From Arthrinium phaeospermum (taxonomy: Eukaryota; Ascomycota; Sordariomycetes; Amphisphaeriales; Apiosporaceae), in the NCBI GenBank assembly GCA_006503535.1, contig QYRS01000009.1:2046001-2110000 (forward strand): DNA of 64,000 nucleotides, given 5' to 3'. The position numbers and the translations under genes are program-made. Shown here in pieces: positions 1 through 10,330 of this stretch. The notes beneath the pieces were generated by a model, which saw nothing but the letters and a program-made list of their open reading frames with translations, ran no database searches and had not been told where the DNA came from. How positions within the stretch are numbered: position 1 is the stretch's first letter; each line of letters starts with the position of its first letter.

Positions 1-532
1 CTTTGAATAAACAAACAGCCAGGCCGTGGGAGGGGAAGGGGATTATGTGTATACGTTTAGAACGGGGCTTGCGATGGCAATAACTTCGCAGATCTATAAT
101 GGGGGAGGACATATTGTCGTGCGTCTTCAAAGTAAGGAGATGCCAAGTATCAATCAACTATCAAGACGTTTTAACTATGCACATGATGGCATGACCTCCT
201 TCTTAGTGCACGTCAGGAATGTGGAAGCTGGTTATGGAGATCGGTCGCGATTACTGATCTTGCTCAAAATCAAGATTTACCTGGGGCACTTAAGTTTCCT
301 CAAGCATGTGTTTTATTTAGGCTTCGTATTGGCCCATACCAGGTTTCTAAATCACACCTTATGACGGGCTAGGTGAAAAGGATATGAGGGATAGACCCTA
401 CAGTTCATCGACAGAAGCGAAATGGTCTAGTCGTCGCGGTCTTTTCTGGGCGGCCCTGGAAAAAGGGGTTGGAATCTTTATTGTGATACATCGATATATA
501 CAAGTCTCCCGGCAGGACGTTGGCCTGCACAT
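1..532. other. Unassigned left edge
   Basis: No gene recognised. Short open frames lack family motifs or proper ATG starts. The right part is probably the 3' flank of the minus-strand gene that ends at 533. Confidence 0.4.
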
Positions 533-1927
533 CTACTTGGTCCCGGTTCCAGCAGGCGGAGGTGAGGCCAATTTCTCCCACTCATCCCGTACCACCTTGT
601 TTAATAAGATATCCCATTTGCTCCCGCGTTTCTTTCCTTCTTCGTTGTCGCCTGCATTCTGCTGTCCCATTTTGTCGTGATTCAGCCGGTTTACCTCGTC
701 GATGGCCAGTTTGCTGTTGCTGATGGCGGCTTTCAGGAGGAGTGCCTCGCGCGCTGGGTCGTCCGGCTGGAGCGCGTGGATCGCGTACAGCGCTGTCGCA
801 TCCTTGTCGTCGAGCTCCTCGGCCGCGAACTTCCAGGCGGCGTGGGCCTGCTTGAAGGCGCCAAGCGCCGCGTAGCAATGTCCCATCTCTACCATGCATG
901 GGATCTGCCAGTCGAAAGTTGAGTATGGCACCGGGGAGCCGGCACTGCGGCGTTTTGGCAGTTGTGTTGGGCTACCGCCCATTGCCGCCTCGAAGTACTT
1001 GAGGGCTTCGCGGTAGCCCTCGGGCGAGGGCGTGGGTCGGTCCTGGTTGGATGCGACGACCATCATGCCCTTGAGGGTGAAGGCGTTGGAACGAAGCGAG
1101 GCTACCTCTTCCCAATCGATGTCGAGCACCGCGTCGTCATCAGCAGCCGCCGAACTGATGTTGCTACCTTTCCTCCTTTTCTTCGTTTTCGAAGAAGAGG
1201 AAGATGCGGGGCGGCCCGCGGTCATGGACTTGACGAGCCGCTCGAACCGGTCGATCGCGGGCGCGAACTGCGCCTGGCCCACCTTCCGGCTCACGAGCGC
1301 GATGCGCGAGACCGTCAGGAAGCTGGGCTCGTAGTCGAGCTTGCAGAGCGCGTGCAGGATGTGCAGCGCCAGGTTGTAGACGGGGCCCGGCGGGCCCTGG
1401 ACCAGCATGCCCGCGATGCTGTGCAGGGTGGCTTCCAGGGCGTGAGCCTTGTCCGCCATGGCCTCGGGGCTTTCGGGGACTAGGGGGTCGAAGCCTTTGC
1501 CCCGTTGCAGGAGGGCTTCGAATACCTGTCGGAAGTCGCGGGCCGGGTCCGCGAGGGACAGTGTGCGCCTTGCGTAGTCGGAGAGCAGGTTCCGGCATTG
1601 CGCGCCTGTCATCCCCGACAGGTAGGCTGGCGTCGCCGGGTGTGCTAGCATGGCGTCTAGTACGCGCGCCGGCGGGACGTCGTTCGCGGTGAACTGGGGG
1701 ACGTCGAAGGTGGCGGCGGTCTTGCGGCGCGGGACGGAGATGCGCCTACTCTTATCCTGCCTTGGTGCCGTGGAGGAGAGGGAACGGGTACATGGTGATG
1801 TGACGGCATGTTGGCGTACTGAGAGTACTGAGGCCTCAGGAGGATTTGCTTGTTGCAGACATCTGGTGAGCCCGGATGGCCGCAATGCAGACGGCCTCCT
1901 GAGAGGCAGCGCTTTCATGGCGCTCAT
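533..1927 (-). CDS. Probable mitochondrial protein with TPR-like C-terminal half
   Basis: Single-exon gene of about 464 residues. I chose the ATG at 1927; the frame opens 17 codons upstream, but the protein from 1927 starts with a basic, Ser/Ala/Arg-rich and acid-poor stretch typical of a mitochondrial presequence (about the first 65 residues). A low-complexity basic patch (SKTKKRRKG) lies near residue 250. After it come helices of alternating small and aromatic residues (YREALKYFEAAMGG, then MVEMGHCYAALGAFKQAHAA), which resemble TPR or Sel1-type repeats. I do not recognise the family, so the function is unknown; a TPR-like fold would suggest a role in binding other proteins. The nearest gene, at 2345 on the plus strand, is divergent with about 400 bp between. 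The gene looks intact. The reading is sure as an ORF, weak as to function. Confidence 0.7.
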   Translation of the reverse strand: MSAMKALPLRRPSALRPSGLTRCLQQANPPEASVLSVRQHAVTSPCTRSLSSTAPRQDKSRRISVPRRKTAATFDVPQFTANDVPPARVLDAMLAHPATPAYLSGMTGAQCRNLLSDYARRTLSLADPARDFRQVFEALLQRGKGFDPLVPESPEAMADKAHALEATLHSIAGMLVQGPPGPVYNLALHILHALCKLDYEPSFLTVSRIALVSRKVGQAQFAPAIDRFERLVKSMTAGRPASSSSSKTKKRRKGSNISSAAADDDAVLDIDWEEVASLRSNAFTLKGMMVVASNQDRPTPSPEGYREALKYFEAAMGGSPTQLPKRRSAGSPVPYSTFDWQIPCMVEMGHCYAALGAFKQAHAAWKFAAEELDDKDATALYAIHALQPDDPAREALLLKAAISNSKLAIDEVNRLNHDKMGQQNAGDNEEGKKRGSKWDILLNKVVRDEWEKLASPPPAGTGTK

Positions 1928-2344
1928 GACAATGCCTTCCAAGTGATGAGAGAATCCAGGGGTCTTTGAATGCCACACTTAATCTAGAATCAAATACCCA
2001 ATCTTGATTAATTGTACCTGCTGTAGGTTAGCCATTGTAGTCTTGATCTAATTAGGCATCGTCCTTACATCAAAACTTCATTCAATGCTTCTTGCATTTG
2101 CCCTCATCTCATTAGAGTCGTCTTGTTGAGTAGAGCGTTAGCGATCACGTCTAGCACTGTCAATCCACATATGCAATTAAGCGTTCACTCCCTTGCCTGC
2201 TCCCCACAGCGGATGGTGGGTGCTATCTTATCCTGTGTAGCCCCACTAAAACTTTTGAAAAAGTAGGGTGGGAATCGGCAACTTTCAGCAGACTATTGAA
2301 ACATTGAATCAAACACTCGCAATTACGACACCGATCTTTAAAAA
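1928..2344. other. Divergent intergenic region
   Basis: About 420 bp between two divergently read genes, presumably holding both promoters. No motif stands out. Confidence 0.5.
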
Positions 2345-3610
2345 ATGGCGCCTCTTACTAGAAGGCGGGCGAAAGAATATGCCGAGTCAGCCCAAACGTC
2401 TCCCGAGCGGAGTATATTATCGCCTGGCCTCGGCGAAACAAATACCATGATCACAGTGCCCGCCATCGCAGCTGGCCTCAAGAGAAAAGAGTCGGTAGAA
2501 GGAACCCCTACGAAAGCTACCTCCAAGGGCAGGAAGAAGACCACCCCGAAGGAGAAGTTATCCGTGAGCGTTCGCGACGAGGAAAACGAAGACGGTTCGC
2601 ACCACGTCAGCGTGGAAGCACATACTGTAGACGCGAAGCCAGAAGAAGCGCCCAATTCCGCCTCGGTTGCCGATTCGCAAGAACACGAGAAGCAGGACTC
2701 CGACGACGAAGTGGAGGAGCAGGATTCATCGATACCCTACACCCCTTCCGCCATGCTTTCGCAGCAATTGGAAGAGGAGGCCAGCCAGAAGCTGAAGCGC
2801 GACCGCATGGACCTCAAGGCGGCAAAGGAAGCGCCCACCCCTGCGCCCAAACCCAAGGGATCTCACGTCGTGTTTGGCGACGATGACGATGTGGACAAGC
2901 ACGTGGCTGCTGCTGCTGAGAAGGAGGCTGCGAAAGTGAAGGAGGCGGCCCCTGAAGACGACGAAGAGAGCGACGACGACGATGAAGCCCCCGAGGCTGT
3001 TTCCACCTCGGTTGCGACCAAGGCGGCGAAGAAGTCAGAGCGTGAAGCTGCTGAGGCGGCAGAGAAGTACGTATCTTCCTCCCTGGAAAACCGATTGGCC
3101 TACAAGTTCTAACCAAGCTACAGGCAAGCTGCGGACCAGAAGCGAAAACGCCAGGAGAAGGACAAGATGATGAAAGAGCAAGCCGAAAAGAGAAAGCGCA
3201 CGCAATTATCCAGAAAGGAAAAGAAGGGCGCCGAAGAAAGCGACGAGGAAGACTTCGAGGCCGAGAAGGCCGCACGCCGCTCTACCGCACAGCAAAAGCT
3301 CGACAGGCACAACCTTCCAGATGAGCTGCCGGCGGAGTTCCTGGACTCGGATAGCGAGGATGACAGCGCGAGGAAACCCAAGAAGATCAAGTTCGAGGAT
3401 GCCGTACAGTCGCTGAAGAAGGAAGGCGGCCGCCCTCAAGATGAGGTTCTGGGGTCTACAGTCTACAGGGTCCTGGCCGATCAGGGCGATAAGAGCCAGG
3501 CGCCGCGCATGCACCACAATGCCAGGAGGATGAAGGAGCAACTTCTGCGCAGAGGTCGTGCAGCTGGGCCTACGGGGAAGAGCAAGGGGTTCTTCAAGAA
3601 CAAGAAATAA
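2345..3610 (+). CDS. UTP16: U3 snoRNA-associated protein, UTP16/BUD21-like
   Basis: Two exons, 2345..3066 and 3124..3610, joined at GTACGT/CTACAG with matching phase; about 402 residues. The N-terminal half is a highly charged, acidic, disordered region with repeated Asp/Glu runs and an SNF-like FGDDDDVDKH stretch. The second exon holds Lys/Arg-rich helices (QKRKRQEKDKMMKEQAEKRK), a LPDELPAEFLDSD segment and a basic C-terminus (KSKGFFKNKK). This arrangement matches the U3 snoRNA-associated family (yeast Bud21/Utp16), a nucleolar component of the small-subunit processome needed for 18S rRNA maturation. The assignment rests on composition and the short C-terminal motif, not on a catalytic domain. 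The 57-nt intron contains an in-frame stop, so it must be removed. The start ATG has no competing upstream ATG in frame. Confidence 0.75.
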
Positions 3611-4291
3611 TTAATATGCATGGTAAATATCTAGGTACTGGACCTGCGTTGTGTAGAGTTGCATATTACGAGAAGCCTCGAGTAGGCCTACGAATTGTTC
3701 CGATATCCAGGGCGATGTCACAGCCAGCTTATACCAACACTTGGTTTTCGTCTTTACATTCTGCCAGGTGTTGGGCATGTACACAACGAATTTGAAAAGT
3801 ACAAATTATATATCACTGAATTGCTGTAACATAACCCGCATATGGATGTTTTATTTTGTCTTGCAGGACCAAATTGTGATAATTGACCTGCTTCAGGACC
3901 AGATGCGAAGACGGCTCTGGCGTGGCTCCACTCCTGTAAACCACCACCCCAGGCGGCTGGTTGCTGTTTATTGGCGACCTGGACGAAGCCTCACCTCAAT
4001 TAACGCCAATATCAACATCAACAATTTGACAGCACCACCTCACCTATCAACGATTAACTCTCGGTCTCGGCCCTTGAACGAAATACAGCGACCACCAGTT
4101 AAAGCTATTGGAAACCCCATTTTTGCGAGAATCAGAAGCAAATCAATCGTTGTTTCTATCCAGAGGTTCTTGCCCGATTCCTGACAGTTGGCTGCACTGT
4201 CCACTCTGTCTCCCACCCCACATCCGAGCGCATCATACAATCCGACCCGTCCTTGGCCGAACAGAGATACCACAACAGCTTGTGCGTTGGC
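3611..4291. other. Intergenic region with long 5' leader of the next gene
   Basis: About 680 bp. It contains AT-rich sequence and then a CA/CT-rich stretch just upstream of 4292, typical of a fungal promoter and 5' UTR. No coding feature is supported. Confidence 0.45.
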
Positions 4292-5350
4292 ATGAATGGT
4301 GTAAACGGTTCAAGCAACGGTATGCAGGGAGGACCAGGAGGTGCCGCAGGCGCTGCCGCCATGGCTGTCGGACCAACGCCCGCCGGCCACCAGGCCGAGC
4401 TGAACATCATCTACGCCATGGTCGAGGATCTGTCTAAACAACTCACCGAGAACAGAAAGGTCACAGAAGATATCGTCAGTGGACTGGGCAGAGTACGTAG
4501 TCGGGCTCGAGAGCGACAATTCACCAACGATGAGGTGCTGCAAGAGGCAGCGGAGGAGATACTATGTTAGTAGACACCGCCAGGATAATCGTGAGGTTTC
4601 CCTACTATCAATTTACGAATGCTAATTTTGGGGGTTCGGTTATCAACAGCGCAGGAATCCAACCTCGACACCATCATATCCGTCCTGACCGAAGCCCTCG
4701 ACCGCGCCAAGACGAGCCGCGACCAAAACTACCAGCTCCTGACTGCGTACGCCCGGGTGCTCTCGACCCTGCTGCAGCACTTCCACGCCTACAAGCAGAA
4801 GCACATCGCGGACGTGTCGGCGTGGCACCACTCGTACCGGGCGCAGCTGGCGGAGGCGCGGGCGGAGAACTCGAAGCTGCGGGAGCAGATCTGGGAGATG
4901 CAGGAGCACGCGGGGCGGGCCAACGCGATGCTGCGGGCGTTCCGGAAGCAGTACGACGAGGACGCGGGCCGGCAGGAGCGGCGGGTGGAGGCGCGGGCGC
5001 GGCGGCAGGAGGTGCGGTTCTGGAAGCGGCTGGCGATGCCCGACGTGGCCGACGACGACCTGGACGCGTGGAGCGACGACGACGACCTGGTGGACCCGGT
5101 CGAGAAGGAGCGCCTGCGCGAGGTCGAGCGCAAGCAGGCCGAGCAGGCGGCCGCGGGGCTCGGCAGCTCCAGCAGCCAGCAGGGCGAGGACAGCGAGGGC
5201 GAGGACGGCGGATTGCCGGGGCACCACCCGGGCATGGGCGGCGGGCTCGGCGGCGTGGCCATGGAGCGCGAGTTGAGTGGCGGGATGACGATACCCACGC
5301 CGCCGCCGAGGCCGGCTAGTACGGGAAGTACAGGCGGCCATATCGGCTGA
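4292..5350 (+). CDS. Fungal coiled-coil protein of unknown function
   Basis: Two exons, 4292..4565 and 4650..5350 (donor GTTAGT, acceptor CAACAG), about 324 residues. An upstream in-frame TTG at 4253 is not a fungal start, so I took the ATG at 4292. After a Gly/Ala-rich lead the protein has a helix (LNIIYAMVEDLSKQLTENRK) and then long heptad-like helices through about residue 210, rich in Glu, Gln, Arg and Leu. These are followed by an aromatic and acidic block (EVRFWKRLAMPDV and then a run of Asp) and DLVDPVEKERLREVERK. The tail is Gly/Ser/Pro-rich. The whole looks like a conserved fungal scaffold or filament-associated protein, but I do not recognise a named family. Third positions of exon 2 are very GC-rich, which creates long spurious frames on the other strand. 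Confidence 0.7.
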
Positions 5351-6137
5351 GCCTGAGATGATCCTGCTATGGCATGATCTTGGCATTACAATGTCTGGCA
5401 GTGAACATCAATGGACTGCTTGCTCTTTGAAGTTATATTCACCAGCCCACATGTTCGAGAGCGACCGCTTTTGTGGCCACCCAACAGCCTTTTGGAGCCT
5501 GCCCCCTGCCCATACCGACTACAGATGAAACTGGTTTTATTGTGGCATGCTTTGAACGTGTCAGGTCTGCACTTTTATCACTTTCGATGATGATGTTCTG
5601 AGCATTGTTCAACTTGGAGCTACCACCAGCATCGATGGTTTAGTTTCGACATGAGCCCTGTGCCATATTTCTCCCGGCCGCCAGGGTCGGCTAGCTAACG
5701 CCGGGCAGAGGGACACAGAGCCTCTGCGTTATGTGTGCAACAATAATCAGGACCACATTCTGGAGGACCACAGTCAGATGCTCTTGCATGCGTGTAGCCG
5801 GAACAAAAGGGCAGCTTTGAGAGAGGAGTTTGCGTAGGCTTGAACTTGGGCTTCATGACTTTTTTACTGAGAGAGAATCGAGCCCCATGAGGGGACGACT
5901 AATGTTATATCATGATACCCCTTCCCCTCTTCTTATTTGTTATGACATGCCATTTGAAAGAATGCTGAGTGGAATTTGGGCCGGGACGTACTCCTTAACC
6001 CAGAGATGTTATGCGAGGAGGCCAAGCAGTGAGTAGGTGCATGTAATATATGGCTGACAGTTTCCAGCCATGGTACAGTATCGAAGCATCAGCTATTACT
6101 AGTTGTTGTTTACATTACTTACATTACTGATAAATAT
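5351..6137. other. Intergenic region
   Basis: About 790 bp after the coiled-coil gene. I see 3' UTR-like sequence and then AT-rich DNA; no open frame or repeat is supported. Confidence 0.45.
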
Positions 6138-6800
6138 CTACTTGGTTAACATCCCCTGGCGGGCTGTGCCTAGGACATCGGGCGAAAGCAGGGAGCCGAG
6201 GCCAAGATCGGCGACTTAGACAGCTCCTTGGAAGTGACGCCCAGATCATCTGCCGCGGTCTGCACCATCACAGTCAGCATGCCATCAATATGATGCAGGC
6301 CTGTGCTGGTGTTCCTGCTGGCGGGGTGATGATAGAGCCGCTGGTTCCCTCAGTGGTACCGATATGGCTGTTATCGGACACCTTCGAGCCCGAGGCCGAG
6401 CCCGAGCCCTCCCTTTCCGAGATGAATGTGATGAATGAAAAGCGAGAGGCAGGCCTAGACCGGCGGAGTTCATACCGACGATGACGGCTCTCGGATTCGG
6501 TAGCTATGGTAGACGCGGCTGATGTTTTCGCCTCCTGCCGCAGGGTCGCGAGGATTCTCCCGATAAAGCCGGTCCGCGGGCACCGGTTTCATGACCCCGA
6601 GATCCTTCTATAGCCAATCCTTGAACCCGACAATGTCATCGGCTTTCGAGTAGCAGCCGCTGAACCCAATAGTGATTTCTGGCTGGTTCGAGTCAGGATC
6701 GGACTGGATAGGAGCAGAGTCTGCTCCCTCAGTCTCAACAGCTTTATCCTCGACGAAGTACATTCGGTGGAGTTTGCAACTCCCGGGTGTATGGATGGCT
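6138..6800 (-). pseudogene. Relic of a non-reducing polyketide synthase (KS start joined to linker-ACP)
   Basis: No intact frame, but three pieces in order on the minus strand read as an NR-PKS. (1) From about 6800 to 6470: a Ser/Asp-rich linker, then EITIGFSGCYSKADDIV, GFKDWL, an in-frame TAG at 6608-6610, KDLGVMKPVPADR and GGENISRVYHSYRIREP. This aligns by eye to the ketosynthase N-terminus (consensus IAIVGMSGRFP...FWDLL...VPADRW...N). (2) About 6425-6300: a Ser/Gly/Thr-rich linker (SGSASGSK, TTEGTSGS). (3) About 6295-6138: MLTVMVQTAADDLGVTSKEL, a frameshift, then DLGLGSLLSPDVLG, matching the acyl-carrier phosphopantetheine site DLGVDSLLS. Most of KS and all of the AT and PT domains are absent, so a large internal deletion is inferred. 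The intact O-methyltransferase at 7513 lies next to it, as expected of a polyketide cluster. The family call is based on motif memory, not on a search. Confidence 0.6.
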
Positions 6801-7512
6801 AGCAGGTTTGCTGCTGGAGGTTAGGCAGACCGTCAATCGGGTGGCCTATGCGCGTCTGATTTCATATAAGCTTTTCTTTCCATCCCGTTGGACTGTCGCA
6901 GAAAACATTAGATGGCAGGCTGGTTCGTGCTCGGTCCGGGTCGGTATCGTCGGTTTCAAGATGCGAAGGGTCCAGCCCCCTACAATCACCTTATGCGTGA
7001 AATCAGTACCTCGGTGATCAATACCCAATCGAACATCTATACCTTTGGCTATCAGATGACAGGCCCTTGATATCTTCTTTTCTTTTTGGAGAAGACTTCA
7101 AGGTCACCTTGCGTCCGACTCTTCCCTGGGGGCTGAGTTCCCCGAAAGGAGTGTTTCGCAAAGAACGACGTGTAATATTATATCTGCTGTCATCCTAGAC
7201 GAAGCGCCTCGACTGGGCGGCCGGCTCGCACCGCTCTTCATGCGCCTCCTCACAGACTATCAAAGACCGTTCCAGGACCAAACCGTCAGATCAGAGGTAG
7301 GTCAAGCAGGGACGAGGTGTAGCAATTTTCGGGTGTGCTTCACCTAGAAGATGATGGGGAAAACTATTTATATCCTGAAGCCACGCCTCACCAACCTGTT
7401 AAAGCATGGGAAAAGACGCCGGACTATAGCATTACTCATCCCTCCCCGATCATCGAGAATACCAGATACTTTACAACTCTCCACCTTGTGTCTAGAGCAC
7501 CCTTCAGTCATC
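6801..7512. other. Region between PKS relic and methyltransferase
   Basis: About 710 bp with only short broken frames on both strands. It may hold further unrecognisable pieces of the PKS and the promoter of the methyltransferase; nothing is firmly identifiable. Confidence 0.35.
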
Positions 7513-8981
7513 ATGTCGCCTCACGCTTTAATAGAGTCGTCTCCTATGGAGGACTTGACCAAGAGGCTTGTCCGTGATGTGGAAGCGCTCACCGACTACA
7601 TCCGGTCGACCGGAGGTGTACAGCCATCATTCGATAGGAGTTGTCCCACTTCCGTCATCCAGCAAGACGCTCCTCCGGAGGCACAAATGGCCAGAGAACG
7701 TATCATGGACCAGTGCTTGAAGCTGCTCCAACTTGCAACAGGGCCAAGTGACTACATGATCAACATACAGACAAACGTACGTCGAACCCCCGTGAAACGC
7801 TATAATATATGTGTACTCAACCAACGTGAATCTAGTACCAGTATATTGCGTGTCTGCAATGGCTTTGCCACTTTGACATATTCAGATTGGTGCCGGCGAA
7901 GGGCGCCATCCCCTATTCCGACCTGGCCAGCCAGGCCGGCTGCACCGAGACCCGGCTGAAGAGCGTGGTCCGCATGGCCATGACGACGGGCCTCTTCCTG
8001 GAGCAGACGCCGCAGCAGGTCTCGCACTCGGCCACGTCGGCCCTGTTCGCCGCCAGCGAGGACCACCGCAACTGGGCCGCGTACGCGACCGACGTCCTGG
8101 CCCCCGTGGCGGCTGGTATGACCGAGGCCCACGAGCGGTGGCCCTCCGCCGCCACGACGACAACGCGGACGCGCACCGCGTACAACGTCGCCTTCCGCCA
8201 CGATCTCCCCTTCTTCGACCGGCTGGGCCGGAACCCGACGCTGCACCAGCAGTTTGCGGGTTATATGAGGGCGCTTGCTACGAATCAGGGGACGCATATG
8301 AAGCACCTCGTGAGCGGCCTTGATTGGGGACGTAACCCGAACGCTACTGTCGTTGATGTAAGCAAGCCATGCATCGATCACCACTTTCTTTCAAGAAGTG
8401 CGTTTCTTTCTTCCTATCGATATTCTAACCAATCGCTTCGTGACCAGGTCGGGGGTTCCACCGGACATTCATGCATCGCCCTGGCTCAAGCCTACCCCAA
8501 TCTACGCTTCATCGTGCAGGACCTACCCGAAGTCGTCGAGGGCGGGCCCAAGATCCTAGAGGGCGTCGAAGACGCCGATGTCGCCCGCCGGATCCAGTAC
8601 CAGGCACACAACTTCTTCGAGCCGAACCCGGTGGCCGGGGCTGACCTTTACCTGCTCCGCCTGGTCCTGCACGACTGGAACGCCGACGACTGTGTCCGGA
8701 TCCTGCGCGCCATCGTGCCTGCCATGCGAGCCAACTCCGACGCGAGCATCGTCGTCATGGACTGCGTCCTGCCTGCGCCCGGGTCGGTGCCCCGGTCCGT
8801 CGAGCGCGTCGTCCGCGTGCGCGACTTGACTATGACGCAGATGTTCAACAGCCAGGAGCGCGCCCTGGAGGATTGGGAGGACATTATCGGGAGGGCGGAG
8901 CCTGGACTCAGGATTGCGGGCGTCTCTCAGCCGGTTGGGAGTGTGTTGGCGTTGATCAGGGTGGAACTGAAGGCTCAGTAG
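7513..8981 (+). CDS. SAM-dependent O-methyltransferase of secondary metabolism (Methyltransf_2 type)
   Basis: Three exons, 7513..7776, 7842..8357 and 8448..8981, all in matching phase; about 437 residues, normal for the family. I took the ATG at 7513 rather than one at 7351, because the protein from 7513 starts with the usual helical dimerisation region. Exon 2 encodes a winged-helix-like segment (AIPYSDLASQAGC, RLKSVVRMAMTTGLF). Exon 3 starts with the SAM-binding loop (VVD then VGGSTGH), followed by RFIVQDLPEVV, FFEPNPVAGADLYLLRLVLHDW with the catalytic His of the LHDW motif, and a C-terminal RVELKAQ. Such enzymes methylate phenolic hydroxyls of polyketides in the cytosol. The neighbouring NR-PKS relic suggests its original substrate was an aromatic polyketide, now perhaps no longer made. 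No break is seen in this gene. Confidence 0.88.
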
Positions 8982-9514
8982 ATCATTGTGTCTTGACATC
9001 ACAAACTATAAGGTTATCCTCTGCTAGTGGAATATTTCGCCTCATAGAGAGGCAGAAACGGCCAAGGAGGCTGTCTGACTTTATCATAGCCACGTGGGTA
9101 ACTGGACTCCCGCCAGCCATCTAATCATCTTACCCCAGGCGTTTCATCAAAATCTATGGGTTACATAACATGTAACCAAACACATCATTCAATCCAATGA
9201 GTTTAAAGATATACTCTTCAAATGGGTTCAAGGTTGAGTGGTACACATGTATTACTACCAAGGATGTACCCAAAGTACTATCCAAGTAACCGCCACGAGG
9301 AATATGTGACTATATCAAGTATTGCCACATCTTTGTCCTCTCTTATAGCAAATCGTACAGGGCATACGTGACCTCCAGGCTCGCATCATAAAGTCATTTC
9401 TTGGAGGAACCTGGAAAGTCGATACAATGGACGAACCAGTGACCAGCGTAGCGCCAGGCTTTGACCTCAAAATACATATCCATACACATGTTCGTACACA
9501 GAGGCACATCTGCT
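8982..9514. other. Convergent intergenic region
   Basis: About 530 bp between convergent genes. AT-rich with several near-repeated ATGTAAC and CAAAG motifs; no gene supported. Confidence 0.45.
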
Positions 9515-10330
9515 TCATGCCCCATCCAAGACTACCCAGGCCTCCGTAGATGGGGTGGTCACTTGGTCGAAGGATATTGAATCTGCCGTGGTGCGGGAAC
9601 TATGGGGCACGAGGGGAGGAATAAACGACCAATCCTCCCCCTCGTCTTCCCCGCCGAAACCGTAATCCTCCAGCAGAGAGGGGCTCATCGAGTAGAGAGA
9701 GTCTTCCATCGATTCGTAGATGACCTGCAACGGAGTCCCCGGGACGCACATCCTCGTGCTGCTGTTCTTGCCTCCCTTTTGCTTCCGCCTGGATAGGCGT
9801 ACCGCATAGACGGGCTCGTCGTGGACAATGGCGTTCAGATCGAAACCGGGGCCTCGGCTGCCCTTTTCGTCCCCGTCGTCGTACAGCAAGCCTAGGCGAT
9901 ACAGGTCCGCATCGTTCTCCACCACATCGTCGGACGACACGAACCCCCCTCCCACGGATGAACCGCGGAAGGCCTCCTGGCGCTCCAAGCGAGGCGTGGC
10001 CTTGCCGTCGCGCCCGCCGTCCCCGGGCAGCGGGACGTTGCTGCGCGCGAGCGAGAGGTCGTCTTCGTCTCTTGTCAAGTATTGGACGCCGGTGCGAAAC
10101 TGCTGGCGTGGGGGATGAGGGCCCCCGACCGAAGTCTTGCGCTGCCGGCTGGACCGGTTCGTCTGGTTGCTGAGCCGGGACAGGGCGCGCTTGGGGTGAG
10201 TGCAGTACTCCCCGTCTCTCCAGTCGTAGAGGCTGAGGTCGATCTTCATGCTCTTTGCGGCGGCGGGGCTGAGGGTCTGGGCGAGCCGTTTGATTTGGGG
10301 TTTGGTAAGGGGCTTGCTGATGCCGGACAT
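9515..10330 (-). CDS. Hypothetical protein, disordered, unknown function
   Basis: Single-exon gene of about 271 residues. The frame can be extended to 10381 only through a TTG, so the ATG at 10330, with a purine at -3, is the likely start. The N-terminus (GISKPLTKPQIKRLAQTLSP, then SMKIDLSLYDWRDGEYCTHP) may be a short conserved segment. The remainder is Arg/Ser-rich and then acidic, with VYAVRLSRRKQKGGK, YESMEDSLYSM and an acidic-Pro tail ending near WVVLDGA. No signal peptide, membrane segment or enzyme motif is visible. The composition would suit a nuclear or regulatory protein, but that is a guess. About 2 kb of gene-free DNA lies upstream, so regulation could be complex. Confidence 0.6.
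   Translation of the reverse strand: MSGISKPLTKPQIKRLAQTLSPAAAKSMKIDLSLYDWRDGEYCTHPKRALSRLSNQTNRSSRQRKTSVGGPHPPRQQFRTGVQYLTRDEDDLSLARSNVPLPGDGGRDGKATPRLERQEAFRGSSVGGGFVSSDDVVENDADLYRLGLLYDDGDEKGSRGPGFDLNAIVHDEPVYAVRLSRRKQKGGKNSSTRMCVPGTPLQVIYESMEDSLYSMSPSLLEDYGFGGEDEGEDWSFIPPLVPHSSRTTADSISFDQVTTPSTEAWVVLDGA

Noticed and set aside
6670..6690. A GGTTCGAGTC string like a tRNA B box
   Set aside because: No matching A box or cloverleaf could be drawn; it lies in the PKS relic. Similar strings near 38185 and 57300 fail in the same way.
7351..7512. An upstream ATG that would lengthen the methyltransferase by 54 residues
   Set aside because: The added segment is very basic and unlike the family N-terminus; the ATG at 7513 fits the usual start.
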